A stretch of DNA of 5,367 nucleotides from an uncultured Ruminococcus sp. (GCA_947303535.1 CAMYYQ010000113.1:1-5367), one strand, 5' to 3'; positions 1-5,198 are shown, counted from the first letter of the stretch. Numbers and translations: made by a program. The notes: generated by a model from the sequence alone, not told the origin.

Positions 1-397
1 CATAAAGCCATGTCTTGAAGGAGCTTTTTCCCGAATACTTGGGCTTCTTCATTATAAGCTCGACAAAAGTCTCCTCCATAAGCTCCTCTGCTTCACAGAT
101 ATTACGTACCATACTGTTGATATATAATGAAAGACCGTCCTTGTACTCACGGATAAGCTCGGTCATTCCGTCATTGTCACCTTTTATGAATCTGTCGTAA
201 TTGCTTGCGCCTTTTTCACTCTTTATCCTGTCAGCTGATGTGGCTTCAAAAAGTCTTTCAAAGACTGTAAGGCAGCCCGACTGCAACAGTATATCCTGTA
301 CAGCAGCAAAAATATTACGATACACAGCAGCTCCGCCGCTGTATGTTTTCAGATCTTTTTCAGGAAAGGCGATCTCGTTTTCAATAAATAAACTCAC
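1..397 (-). CDS. ECF-type RNA polymerase sigma factor, 5' part (cut by window edge)
   Basis: This is a sigma-70 family, ECF-like transcription initiation factor that would direct core RNA polymerase to a special promoter set. Only 132 codons are present. The start is a GTG at 397-395, with AGGAGG at 410-405 seven bases upstream and an in-frame TAA before it. Residues about 67-132 read as sigma region 2: NYDRFIKGDNDGMTELIREY, then SLYINSMVRNICEAEELMEE, TFVEL, and the GKSSFKTWLY stretch that leads into the -10 recognition helix. Region 4 lies outside the window. The first 65 residues are an N-terminal extension without a recognised domain, longer than usual for a minimal ECF factor. The gene is divergent from the secreted repeat protein at 871 and shares a promoter-like motif with it, which suggests autoregulation and co-control. 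The family call is firm; the ECF subgroup and signal are unknown. Confidence 0.85.
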   Translation of the reverse strand, partial: MSLFIENEIAFPEKDLKTYSGGAAVYRNIFAAVQDILLQSGCLTVFERLFEATSADRIKSEKGASNYDRFIKGDNDGMTELIREYKDGLSLYINSMVRNICEAEELMEETFVELIMKKPKYSGKSSFKTWLY

Positions 398-429
398 GCT
401 CCTGCCTCCTATACATTATACCATTTATA

Positions 430-462
430 TATTAGTCTTATTTTTTTGAAAAAACACTCACC
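430..462 (-). promoter_or_regulatory. Putative ECF-sigma promoter of the sigma factor gene
   Basis: Read on the minus strand: GGTGAGTG (462-455), six T, C, then GACTAATA (437-430). The gap between the two boxes is 17 bases. An identical pair with identical spacing lies before the secreted gene at 697-729. A -35 box followed by a T tract is known from other ECF promoters (for example the Bacillus SigW/SigM type), although these box sequences differ. Transcription would start near 424, leaving a leader of about 27 bases that keeps the AGGAGG site. Sequence identity between the two copies is seen directly; promoter function is inferred. Confidence 0.6.
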
Positions 463-510
463 CTGAAAATATATTTTTTATTTTAAACTATTAAAGCTAC
501 TGCGTAATAC

Positions 511-601
511 AGCCGTTAGCCATGAGCCTTTAGCCGATAGTGTTCGCTTACGATCACATTATTTAAATTATTCGCCGAAGGCGACACGTTTGCTAACGGC
601 T
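511..601. repeat. Composite inverted-repeat element between the divergent promoters
   Basis: The ends are a perfect 10-bp inverted repeat, AGCCGTTAGC (511-520) and GCTAACGGCT (592-601). Inside lie a hairpin GTGTTCG-CTTA-CGATCAC with one mismatch (540-557) and a hairpin TCGCC-GAA-GGCGA (572-584). The words TTAGCC and AGCC recur in the left arm, and GGCTAATGGCTTAG continues past the right arm. No open frame fits. It resembles a small intergenic repeat or MITE-like insertion, but no target duplication was seen. Apart from this element, the 398-870 gap holds the two promoter copies and a structured leader. Confidence 0.5.
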
Positions 602-696
602 AATGGCTTAGTCTTGTTCAATGTCTTGCTGAAAAATGCCTATATACCTTACTTTACATACATTTTAAAAAAATTCCGAAAAATTTTTTGAAAAAT

Positions 697-729
697 GGTG
701 AGTGTTTTTTCAATTTTTCCGGACTAATA
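697..729 (+). promoter_or_regulatory. Putative ECF-sigma promoter of the secreted dockerin-type gene
   Basis: GGTGAGTG (697-704), TTTTTTC (705-711) and GACTAATA (722-729) repeat, base for base and with the same spacing, the motif upstream of the divergent sigma factor gene. The ten bases between the conserved blocks differ apart from two As, so the shared parts look selected rather than part of one long duplication. Transcription would start near 735, giving a leader of about 135 bases. No convincing sigma-A boxes were noticed in the leader. Regulation by the neighbouring sigma factor is inference. Confidence 0.62.
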
Positions 730-771
730 AGTGTAAAGGTTTTAAAGCCGCATTTCTTATCTATAGATATT

Positions 772-832
772 TTTTGAGAGGACGCTCTCAAAACATTCCC
801 CCCAGGTGCAGGCATGATATTTTCAGATCATG
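772..832 (+). other. Structured 5' leader with two hairpins
   Basis: Hairpin 1 is a perfect 9-bp stem, TTTTGAGAG-GACG-CTCTCAAAA (772-793). Hairpin 2 pairs CATGAT (813-818) with ATCATG (827-832). A C-rich run (798-803) lies between them. Neither hairpin is followed by a T run, so they do not look like terminators. They may stabilise the mRNA or serve as a binding site. I do not recognise a known riboswitch. Confidence 0.4.
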
Positions 833-870
833 TCCGCATAATACTACCACGTTCATAAGGAGGTATTATA

Positions 871-2064
871 ATGAACATCAAAAGAAGTATAGCCGCTGTG
901 CTTTCCTGCGCTATGGCTCTTACTCCACAGATAACTGCGCCGGCACTTTCTGCGAACGCCGCCGTTACAAGTCCTTCAATAATTGTTGCGATCGGTGTAG
1001 ATCCTCCTGATCCAAATGCAGAACCTCAGGTTTCAAGCGGTATCGTACTCCCGAGAGTCGAGCTTGATTACGATTGTGCTGAAGTAGTTGACGCATCATA
1101 CGAAGTCATCACTCTTGATGACGGTAAAAAGCTCTATGTTAACTGCGGCGAAAAGAAGCTCTATACAGGAATGTTCCAGAAGGGCAACAAGATAAGCATA
1201 TCAGGTGAATTCGCTTACAGTGAAGCACAGGATCTCTACCTTAACTGCACAGGTGATATCAAACTCGTTCAGAGCGAAACAAAGGAAAACAAGGAGCTTG
1301 ATGCCAAGATAGCTGAATTACCGCACGTTGAGCTCGGTTCTTTCGGAACTTATGTTATGGCTGCGGATAAGGATACTATCACTGTTGATAACGGTATGAA
1401 GGTATTCGTAAGCAGCGGTGTACAGAATTACACTGATATGTTCAAGGTAAACAATTATATCAGCCTTGAAGGCGAATATGCATACGACAAGGAAACTGAT
1501 ATGTTCTACAACGTTGACAGCTATATCGGTCTCTGCGATTACGTTATCGGCTATAACGGCTATTCAGTCCAGGACGAGGACGGTAACTGGGTAGATCAGG
1601 AAATAGTTACAACAACTACAAACGTAAACGATATCACTACCTGCCCTACCACCACAACTACTACTGCTCCCGAATTAAAATACATTACAGGCGAAACACA
1701 GCCTGAGGGCAAATACCCTATCCATTACTACGACTATACACTTTACAAGTTTGAGAGGGAAGTAACTGTAAAGGAAATAGACGCATTTGTTATCGTTGCC
1801 GATGACGGTACAAGATGGAGCTTTAGCACGGCTGACCATGATACCTATGAGCTCGGCAGAGGCGATGTTATAAAGGTTTCGGGATATTTCTTCTACTATG
1901 CAGGTATTGACGCATTCGGCGCGTTTACCGGCGATTATGAAATAGTTTCCGAAAGCAATGATTATGAGAAATATGCTGAGATAGAGATACCATCGGATTT
2001 CAGCAATCACAAGTTAATAGATACAATACTTGATTCTTATCATATTATCCAGTATGCTCCTTAG
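871..2064 (+). CDS. Secreted repeat protein with Thr-rich linker; probable truncated dockerin protein
   Basis: The 397-residue product starts at ATG 871 behind AAGGAGG (857-863). A Sec signal peptide is clear: K4 and R5, a hydrophobic stretch at residues 6-18, and an Ala-Asn-Ala site before Ala31. Three beta-rich repeats of roughly 65 residues follow at about 70-133, 159-222 and 298-361. Each has a D(D/N)G-type turn in a strand pair, then a conserved IS(I/L)xGE(F/Y)AY or IKVSGYFFYY strand. The first two are both introduced by LP(R/H)VEL. The pattern suggests small OB-like barrels, but this is inference. A Thr-rich linker (about 247-266) separates repeats 2 and 3. The frame stops at TAG (2062-2064), yet the same frame reopens at 2071 with a fourth repeat and a dockerin. 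The protein therefore looks like the upstream part of a 569-codon cellulosome-attached protein. No catalytic motif was found. The promoter matches that of the divergent sigma factor gene. Confidence 0.85.
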   Translation: MNIKRSIAAVLSCAMALTPQITAPALSANAAVTSPSIIVAIGVDPPDPNAEPQVSSGIVLPRVELDYDCAEVVDASYEVITLDDGKKLYVNCGEKKLYTGMFQKGNKISISGEFAYSEAQDLYLNCTGDIKLVQSETKENKELDAKIAELPHVELGSFGTYVMAADKDTITVDNGMKVFVSSGVQNYTDMFKVNNYISLEGEYAYDKETDMFYNVDSYIGLCDYVIGYNGYSVQDEDGNWVDQEIVTTTTNVNDITTCPTTTTTTAPELKYITGETQPEGKYPIHYYDYTLYKFEREVTVKEIDAFVIVADDGTRWSFSTADHDTYELGRGDVIKVSGYFFYYAGIDAFGAFTGDYEIVSESNDYEKYAEIEIPSDFSNHKLIDTILDSYHIIQYAP

Positions 2065-2580
2065 TTATAATACGTTAAGTTTTTATGCATAGAATACGAT
2101 GACTTTTTCACTGTTGAGGGCGGATACAAGTTCTGCTTCCTCACTGATAATCCGGGATACAAAGACCTTAAAGTAGGTACAACTATCAGTCTCAGCGGCT
2201 GGTATGAATATGATTCCTACTTCGGCTGCTATGTAGCTACAAGCTATCACAACACTGAAGCAGAAACAGGTAGATTTACTATCGTAAGTCAGCCGGGAAA
2301 GGACGAAGTTGTTGATACTTCTGATTTCAAACCTTTAAAGAACACACCTTATGAATTTATTATTGATAAGGATCCTGTTTCAGAGGTAGAGGGTGATGCC
2401 AATGTCGACGGCGGTAAAGATCTTTCAGATACTGTTATCATAATGCAGTCTCTGGCAAATCCTGACAAATATCAGCTCACTGAACAGGGCAAGATAAATG
2501 CCGATGTTACAGGAAATAATGACGGCGTTACTCTCAATGACGCTCTCGCAATACAGATATCTCTTCTGTATAATGAATAA
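2065..2580 (+). pseudogene. Detached C-terminal part: fourth repeat plus dockerin
   Basis: This stretch is in the same frame as the gene ending at 2064. After TAG (2062) and TAA (2068) it stays open for 169 codons to TAA at 2578. It has no ATG, GTG or TTG start with a ribosome binding site near its beginning; the first in-frame ATG is inside the dockerin. The first part (2074-2289) reads as another copy of the upstream repeat: the GTISLSGWYEYD-like strand pattern and the FTIVS end match YEIVS of repeat 3. A linker and a dockerin follow. Aligning repeat 4 to repeat 3 needs no gap across the stops, so two nonsense codons fit better than frameshifts. Readthrough, or sequencing error at 2062-2070, are alternatives. 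As it stands this part would not be made. Confidence 0.7.
2395..2571 (+). other. Dockerin domain with two calcium loops
   Basis: Dockerins bind cohesins of cellulosome scaffoldins through a duplicated calcium-binding loop-helix. Loop 1 is DANVDGGKDLSD (2395-2430), with D1, N3, D5 and D12 in place, followed by the helix TVIIMQSLANPDKY. Loop 2 is DVTGNNDGVTLND (2503-2541), one residue longer than the standard loop, followed by ALAIQISLL. The MQSLANP and NDALAIQ words are typical of Ruminococcus dockerins. The domain sits beyond two in-frame stops, so its expression is doubtful. Confidence 0.85.
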
Positions 2581-2614
2581 AGCTATCATCATATCCCACA
2601 TTCCTTGATACACT

Positions 2615-2667
2615 CCCCCTTGGCGCAGTTTAATTTCTCCGACTGTGCTGAGGGGGATGTTGTTATT
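2615..2667 (+). terminator. Intrinsic terminator after the dockerin gene
   Basis: CCCCCTTGGCGCAGT (2615-2629) pairs along all 15 positions with ACTGTGCTGAGGGGG (2642-2656), with three G-U wobbles and a 12-base loop. A moderately T-rich run, TGTTGTTATTT, follows. It lies 35 bases past the stop at 2580. The opposite strand lacks a T run, so it serves the plus strand. Confidence 0.65.
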
Positions 2668-2739
2668 TCAGAGTATTGTACCCCTACATATTATAATCGT
2701 ATAATAAAGACAGATTTGGACATTGCTGCGCAATATACC

Positions 2740-2777
2740 ACATAAAAAACAAAAGCGGCTCACCTGAAATGAGCCGC
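2740..2777 (-). terminator. Intrinsic terminator of the double-flavodoxin gene
   Basis: GCGGCTCA (2755-2762) and TGAGCCGC (2770-2777) form a perfect 8-bp stem with a 7-base loop. Read on the minus strand, it is followed by TTTTGTTTTTTATG, a strong U tract. It lies 33 bases past the stop codon at 2811. Confidence 0.85.
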
Positions 2778-2810
2778 AAATATGCCGTGAATAAAATTCC
2801 TTGAGATGTA

Positions 2811-4169
2811 TCAGCTATATATGTCAGTACCTCTTGCCGCAGCTTTCTGTCTTTTGATGACTGAAAGGCTTTTGTTCTTTCTTCTTTCGGTAATAGCAGG
2901 AAGCTCCTCAAGATGCGATAAAGTCATTTTGAACGGAATGATCCTTGCTTCCCTGTCCTTTTTTGCATCTTCCGCATTATCCAGCCATTGAACATGAGGA
3001 CTTGCCTGGATAGTGTCATAACAGCCTAATTTTTCAAAGTAACTGTAATCACCGGGACAGCGATTTTTTACACTTGCTGCAACTTTTGCGAAACCTGTTC
3101 TGATGCCGTTCTTCAAAAAACCATTCTGCGGCATGATATCGGAATTATATGCTATAGTCATCTTATCGTACAGTTCCTGCATTTTTTCATTATTTCCGAT
3201 CTCACAGACATCGCTCAGGTAAGAACAGTTCAAGCCGTCAAAGGTCTCGCAGTTTATCTTGAATGCGGAAATATCTTCTCTGTCGTATTTATCATCAAGT
3301 ATAAAGAAATATGATTTTATTACTTCGTCCTCAATTCCCGAACGACCAAGACAAGCGTGTCTTTCAAGGAAGGTCTTGTAGCAGTTTCCGAGGGTTGCAT
3401 AGTGAAGCTCGCCGAAGAACACTATCATATCTGTATTGAGGTACAGCTTTTCAAAAGTTTTTTCCCAGTCATCATTAAAGACACAGGTCCTGTTGCTGAA
3501 ACAGCACTGGCAGCCTGTACAGTGACGGATATCCTTTTCTCTTAAAGTAATTGTCTCGGTCTCAAAACCGCTGGCTTCAAATCGCTGTTTTGCAGCTTTT
3601 ATTGCGGAAGTGATCTTAGCGATCTCTTTTTCGCAGGTATCCATTAAAACTACTCTGCCCTTGGTCTTTGCTTTGGGCATAGTTCTGTTTTTATAATATT
3701 CTGCCATTGCCTTTGTATACTTGAACCAGCAAAACAGCTCTTCGCGGCCCTTTGGAGAAAGTATCTCCATACTTTCCAGACTAAGGCTGTTGATATATTT
3801 AAGGTCATTCCTTTTTGCCCAGAGTTCAAATCTGTTATGAGCCATAGTATCGCCCAGCATACCTGAAGTGGACAGGAAGGTAACAGGCTTGTCTTTTATC
3901 AGGTCATAGTAATTATCAGACAGCATATCCAGCAATTCGCCCATGCTGCTATGAACATCGAAATGAAATACAGCACCTGACATGATGATGAGTTCAGCTT
4001 TTCTGACAGCTTCTTGGATATTTTCGGTCACTGTTCCGCTGAATGCGGGAATGATCTCGAACTCATCTTCATTGAGCTTTTCCTGATACCATTTTTGCAG
4101 ATAAAGAATGGTTTGTAGTGTGATAGACAGATCGTTTTTTGGTGAACAGTTAAGAACACATATCTTCAT
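2811..4169 (-). CDS. Double flavodoxin-like (NADPH-dependent FMN reductase family) protein with Cys cluster
   Basis: The 452-residue product is probably a cytoplasmic flavin- and possibly Fe-S-dependent oxidoreductase. Domain 1 (about 1-165) begins MKICVLNCSPKNDLSITL, a beta strand plus the SPKxxxSxT phosphate-binding loop for FMN, with a later AELIIMSGAVFHFDVHSSM strand like the family's 'SPVYxxxxPxxM' segment. Domain 2 (about 170-330) opens with GRVVLMDTC and lacks a good SxRxxSxT loop. It carries C217, C220, C223 and C229 (CX2CX2CX5C, with an extra C222), close to the compact cluster of iron-sulfur flavoproteins. A roughly 120-residue tail follows. ATG at 4169 was chosen because AGGA (4180-4177) precedes it and homologous proteins begin at this strand; a longer frame to 4271 would include the -10 box. 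No partner gene is adjacent on this strand. Substrate unknown. Confidence 0.85.
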   Translation of the reverse strand: MKICVLNCSPKNDLSITLQTILYLQKWYQEKLNEDEFEIIPAFSGTVTENIQEAVRKAELIIMSGAVFHFDVHSSMGELLDMLSDNYYDLIKDKPVTFLSTSGMLGDTMAHNRFELWAKRNDLKYINSLSLESMEILSPKGREELFCWFKYTKAMAEYYKNRTMPKAKTKGRVVLMDTCEKEIAKITSAIKAAKQRFEASGFETETITLREKDIRHCTGCQCCFSNRTCVFNDDWEKTFEKLYLNTDMIVFFGELHYATLGNCYKTFLERHACLGRSGIEDEVIKSYFFILDDKYDREDISAFKINCETFDGLNCSYLSDVCEIGNNEKMQELYDKMTIAYNSDIMPQNGFLKNGIRTGFAKVAASVKNRCPGDYSYFEKLGCYDTIQASPHVQWLDNAEDAKKDREARIIPFKMTLSHLEELPAITERRKNKSLSVIKRQKAAARGTDIYS

Positions 4170-4239
4170 AATTAATTCCTGCTTTCTTTGCTTTGTTGTA
4201 ATGTTGCGATGATGAAATAAATATATATCTGTATTATCC

Positions 4240-4268
4240 ATTATACCATAATAAATGGTATACAGCAA
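4240..4268 (-). promoter_or_regulatory. Sigma-A promoter of the double-flavodoxin gene, with palindrome in the spacer
   Basis: Minus strand: TTGCTG (4268-4263), 17 bases, TATAAT (4245-4240). The start would be near 4233, giving a leader of about 64 bases. The spacer holds the perfect inverted repeat TACCAT-AATAA-ATGGTA (4244-4260, plus-strand reading), which overlaps the edge of the -10 box. A repressor bound there would block polymerase; this operator role is inferred from position and symmetry only. Confidence 0.65.
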
Positions 4269-4376
4269 CAATTATGCCGAAAAAAGGTCATATAAATATT
4301 ATTTCGGTAATGTGTTTTTAATATAATGCCATTCTCACGGCATACAAAATATACTGAAAAATCTTTATCGTGCATC

Positions 4377-4405
4377 TTGATTTTTACTGAAAGATGTGGT
4401 ATAAT
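4377..4405 (+). promoter_or_regulatory. Sigma-A promoter upstream of the SAM riboswitch
   Basis: TTGATT (4377-4382), a 17-base spacer, and TATAAT (4400-4405). The start falls near 4412, directly at the 5' strand of the riboswitch P1 stem. TGGTA (4397-4401) and TACCA (4411-4415) form an inverted repeat around the -10 box, but TACCA is probably kept for P1 pairing. Confidence 0.75.
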
Positions 4406-4410
4406 AAATG

Positions 4411-4494
4411 TACCATAAGGAGTGCGTGAGGGACAAGCCCGTTGACCGCACAGCAACCTGCGATAGTAAGGTGCTAAAGCTTGAACGATGGGAT
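4411..4494 (+). promoter_or_regulatory. SAM-I clan riboswitch aptamer (S-box type)
   Basis: This is a cis-acting RNA that binds S-adenosylmethionine. P2 is GTGCG (4422-4426) with CGCAC (4447-4451), interrupted by a kink-turn-like TGA/TTGA internal loop. The inner stem is GGG (4430-4432) with CCC (4438-4440). The conserved GCAACC (4453-4458) and AAGGTGCTAA (4468-4477) follow, with a short P3 ACCT/AGGT. AGC (4436-4438) can pair with GCT (4473-4475), the usual pseudoknot between the P2 loop and J3/4. P1 would be CCAT (4413-4416) with ATGG (4488-4491). A normal P4 is hard to find, so SAM-I and SAM-I/IV are both possible. The core words are the evidence; ligand specificity is inferred from the family. 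Confidence 0.85.
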
Positions 4495-4507
4495 AATACA
4501 GCTAATG

Positions 4508-4542
4508 AGCGATCCTGTCGTAACGATGGGGTCGCTTTTGTA
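4508..4542 (+). terminator. Riboswitch-controlled terminator (expression platform)
   Basis: AGCGATCC (4508-4515) pairs with GGGTCGCT (4529-4536), with one wobble, and TTTTGT follows. A competing antiterminator can form between ATGGGAT (4488-4494) and ATCCTGT (4512-4518), seven pairs with two wobbles. It would use both the 3' strand of P1 and the 5' arm of the terminator. SAM binding would then stabilise P1, free the terminator and turn the gene off. Confidence 0.75.
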
Positions 4543-4575
4543 CTCTTATGGAATATTTTTAAGGAGAGTATGGAT

Positions 4576-4893
4576 ATGCGTACTATCAGAGAATTACTTG
4601 GAACTGAGGAGAAGGTATGGTTTTACATCGACAGCGAGGAGCTCTGGCAGAACTTCCTTGAACTTGCAAAAGACTTCCGTTTCGGAGAGATCCCTCGTGA
4701 AAAGTGGAAATTCGGTCATATCGTCGCTGTTCACAGCAGCGGAGAAATGGGACACGTACCTGTGTTTATATGGTGTATGTCTTTCGGTGACAAGGACGGG
4801 ACACCGATAAAGTACGATCTGAGGAAGATAATAAACGGAGAAAATGATATTATCTGCCATGTTCCGCATTTCAATGGAAAAATGATATTCTGA
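4576..4893 (+). CDS. Small protein of unknown function under SAM riboswitch control
   Basis: The product is about 105 residues, with no signal peptide or membrane segment, so probably cytoplasmic. I do not recognise the family with confidence. Visible features are an N-terminal MRTIRELLGTEEKVWFYID, a Glu/Leu-rich helix (EELWQNFLELAKDF), then a Trp- and His-containing core with WKFGHIVAVHSSGEMGH and VPVFIWCMSFG, and an ending HVPHFNGKMIF. Start choice: AAGGAG (4561-4566) is 9 bases from ATG 4576 but only 3 from ATG 4570 in the same frame, so 4576 is preferred. The frame could extend to 4408, but that would translate the riboswitch. It is a single gene, with a terminator 8 bases past its stop. 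Riboswitch control links it to methionine or SAM metabolism, by context only. Confidence 0.75.
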   Translation: MRTIRELLGTEEKVWFYIDSEELWQNFLELAKDFRFGEIPREKWKFGHIVAVHSSGEMGHVPVFIWCMSFGDKDGTPIKYDLRKIINGENDIICHVPHFNGKMIF

Positions 4894-4897
4894 TATG

Positions 4898-4985
4898 AGA
4901 AAAGCTCTGCGGCAATACTGCCGCAGAGCTTAATAACTTTAAGTATAATTATTGTGCTGTTTTGCAGAGCCGCTTTGCCCCTACA
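4898..4985 (-). ncRNA. Candidate small RNA bounded by a promoter and a terminator
   Basis: The minus-strand promoter at 5020-4992 would start a transcript near 4985. It would meet the 13-bp hairpin with TTTTC about 88 bases later. No open frame or ribosome binding site is visible in between. It could be a small RNA, or a leftover from a lost gene. No known RNA family was recognised. Confidence 0.3.
4902..4931. terminator. Bidirectional hairpin terminator
   Basis: AAGCTCTGCGGCA (4902-4914) and TGCCGCAGAGCTT (4919-4931) form a perfect 13-bp stem with a 4-base loop. The plus strand has only a weak tail (AATAACTTT). The minus strand runs into TTTTCTC, so it can also end a minus-strand transcript. 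Confidence 0.8.
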
Positions 4986-4991
4986 TTTATT

Positions 4992-5020
4992 ATTATAGCA
5001 TAATCCCTCCGTTATTTCAA
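4992..5020 (-). promoter_or_regulatory. Sigma-A-like promoter on the minus strand
   Basis: Minus strand: TTGAAA (5020-5015), 17 bases, TATAAT (4997-4992). The boxes and spacing are good, but no minus-strand gene follows before the terminator at 4931-4902. The region is AT-rich, so a chance match is possible. Confidence 0.45.
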
Positions 5021-5078
5021 GTTTAAACAATAACGAATTTTTTGATGAAATATTGTGAGAATTAACAGCGAAAAACTA

Positions 5079-5107
5079 TTGATTTTTTATAAAAAATAAA
5101 GTATAAT
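5079..5107 (+). promoter_or_regulatory. Sigma-A promoter of the downstream flavodoxin-family gene
   Basis: TTGATT (5079-5084), a 17-base spacer, and TATAAT (5102-5107), with A/T-rich DNA upstream. The start would be near 5114, giving a leader of about 110 bases. Confidence 0.7.
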
Positions 5108-5153
5108 AATTAAAAGAAAGAATTTAAATAGGCAAATGTAGAACCGAAAAGGG

Positions 5154-5198
5154 AGATTACCGTAATCTTACCCATTCATAGCATAAATACGGTATTTA
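5154..5198 (+). repeat. Two palindromes in the leader, centres 30 bases apart
   Basis: AGATTAC-C-GTAATCT (5154-5168) and TAAATAC-G-GTATTTA (5184-5198) are each perfect 7-bp inverted repeats about a single base, with related cores TACCGTA and TACGGTA. They could be tandem sites for a dimeric repressor. In RNA they would form hairpins with 3-base loops, the second followed by a U-rich run. Confidence 0.45.

Noticed and set aside
415..420. TATAAT just upstream of the sigma factor gene as its -10 box
   Set aside because: Transcription would start inside the AGGAGG site, and the matching -35 position reads AAATAA.
511..601. CRISPR-like repeats from the recurring TTAGCC words
   Set aside because: The units are short, irregular and in both orientations, with no regular spacers.
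901..915. Lipoprotein signal around Cys13 of the secreted protein
   Set aside because: VLSC lies in the middle of the hydrophobic stretch, and a good Ala-x-Ala site before residue 31 fits better.
702..1010. Plus-strand open frame of 102 codons over the leader and signal peptide region
   Set aside because: It overlaps the promoter spacer and the real gene in another frame, has no ribosome binding site and an unnatural Cys/Arg-rich composition.
1675..2010. Minus-strand open frame of 111 codons inside the secreted gene
   Set aside because: It is antisense to a coding region with clear repeats and has no ribosome binding site or family features.
2689..2694. TATAAT on the minus strand near 2690 as a promoter like that at 4992
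   Set aside because: There is no usable -35 box at 16-18 bases, and no gene or terminator pair follows.
4170..4271. Longer N-terminus of the double-flavodoxin protein starting at 4271
   Set aside because: It would cover the TATAAT box and palindrome, has no ribosome binding site, and precedes the conserved first beta strand MKICVLNCSP, which has its own AGGA site.
4322..4327. TATAAT on the plus strand as another promoter
   Set aside because: The hexamer 17 bases upstream is TTATTT, a poor -35 box, and a better promoter lies at 4377-4405.
4408..4575. Longer reading frame for the SAM-controlled protein starting at 4408
   Set aside because: The added residues are a translation of the riboswitch and its terminator; the start lies upstream of the predicted transcript start.
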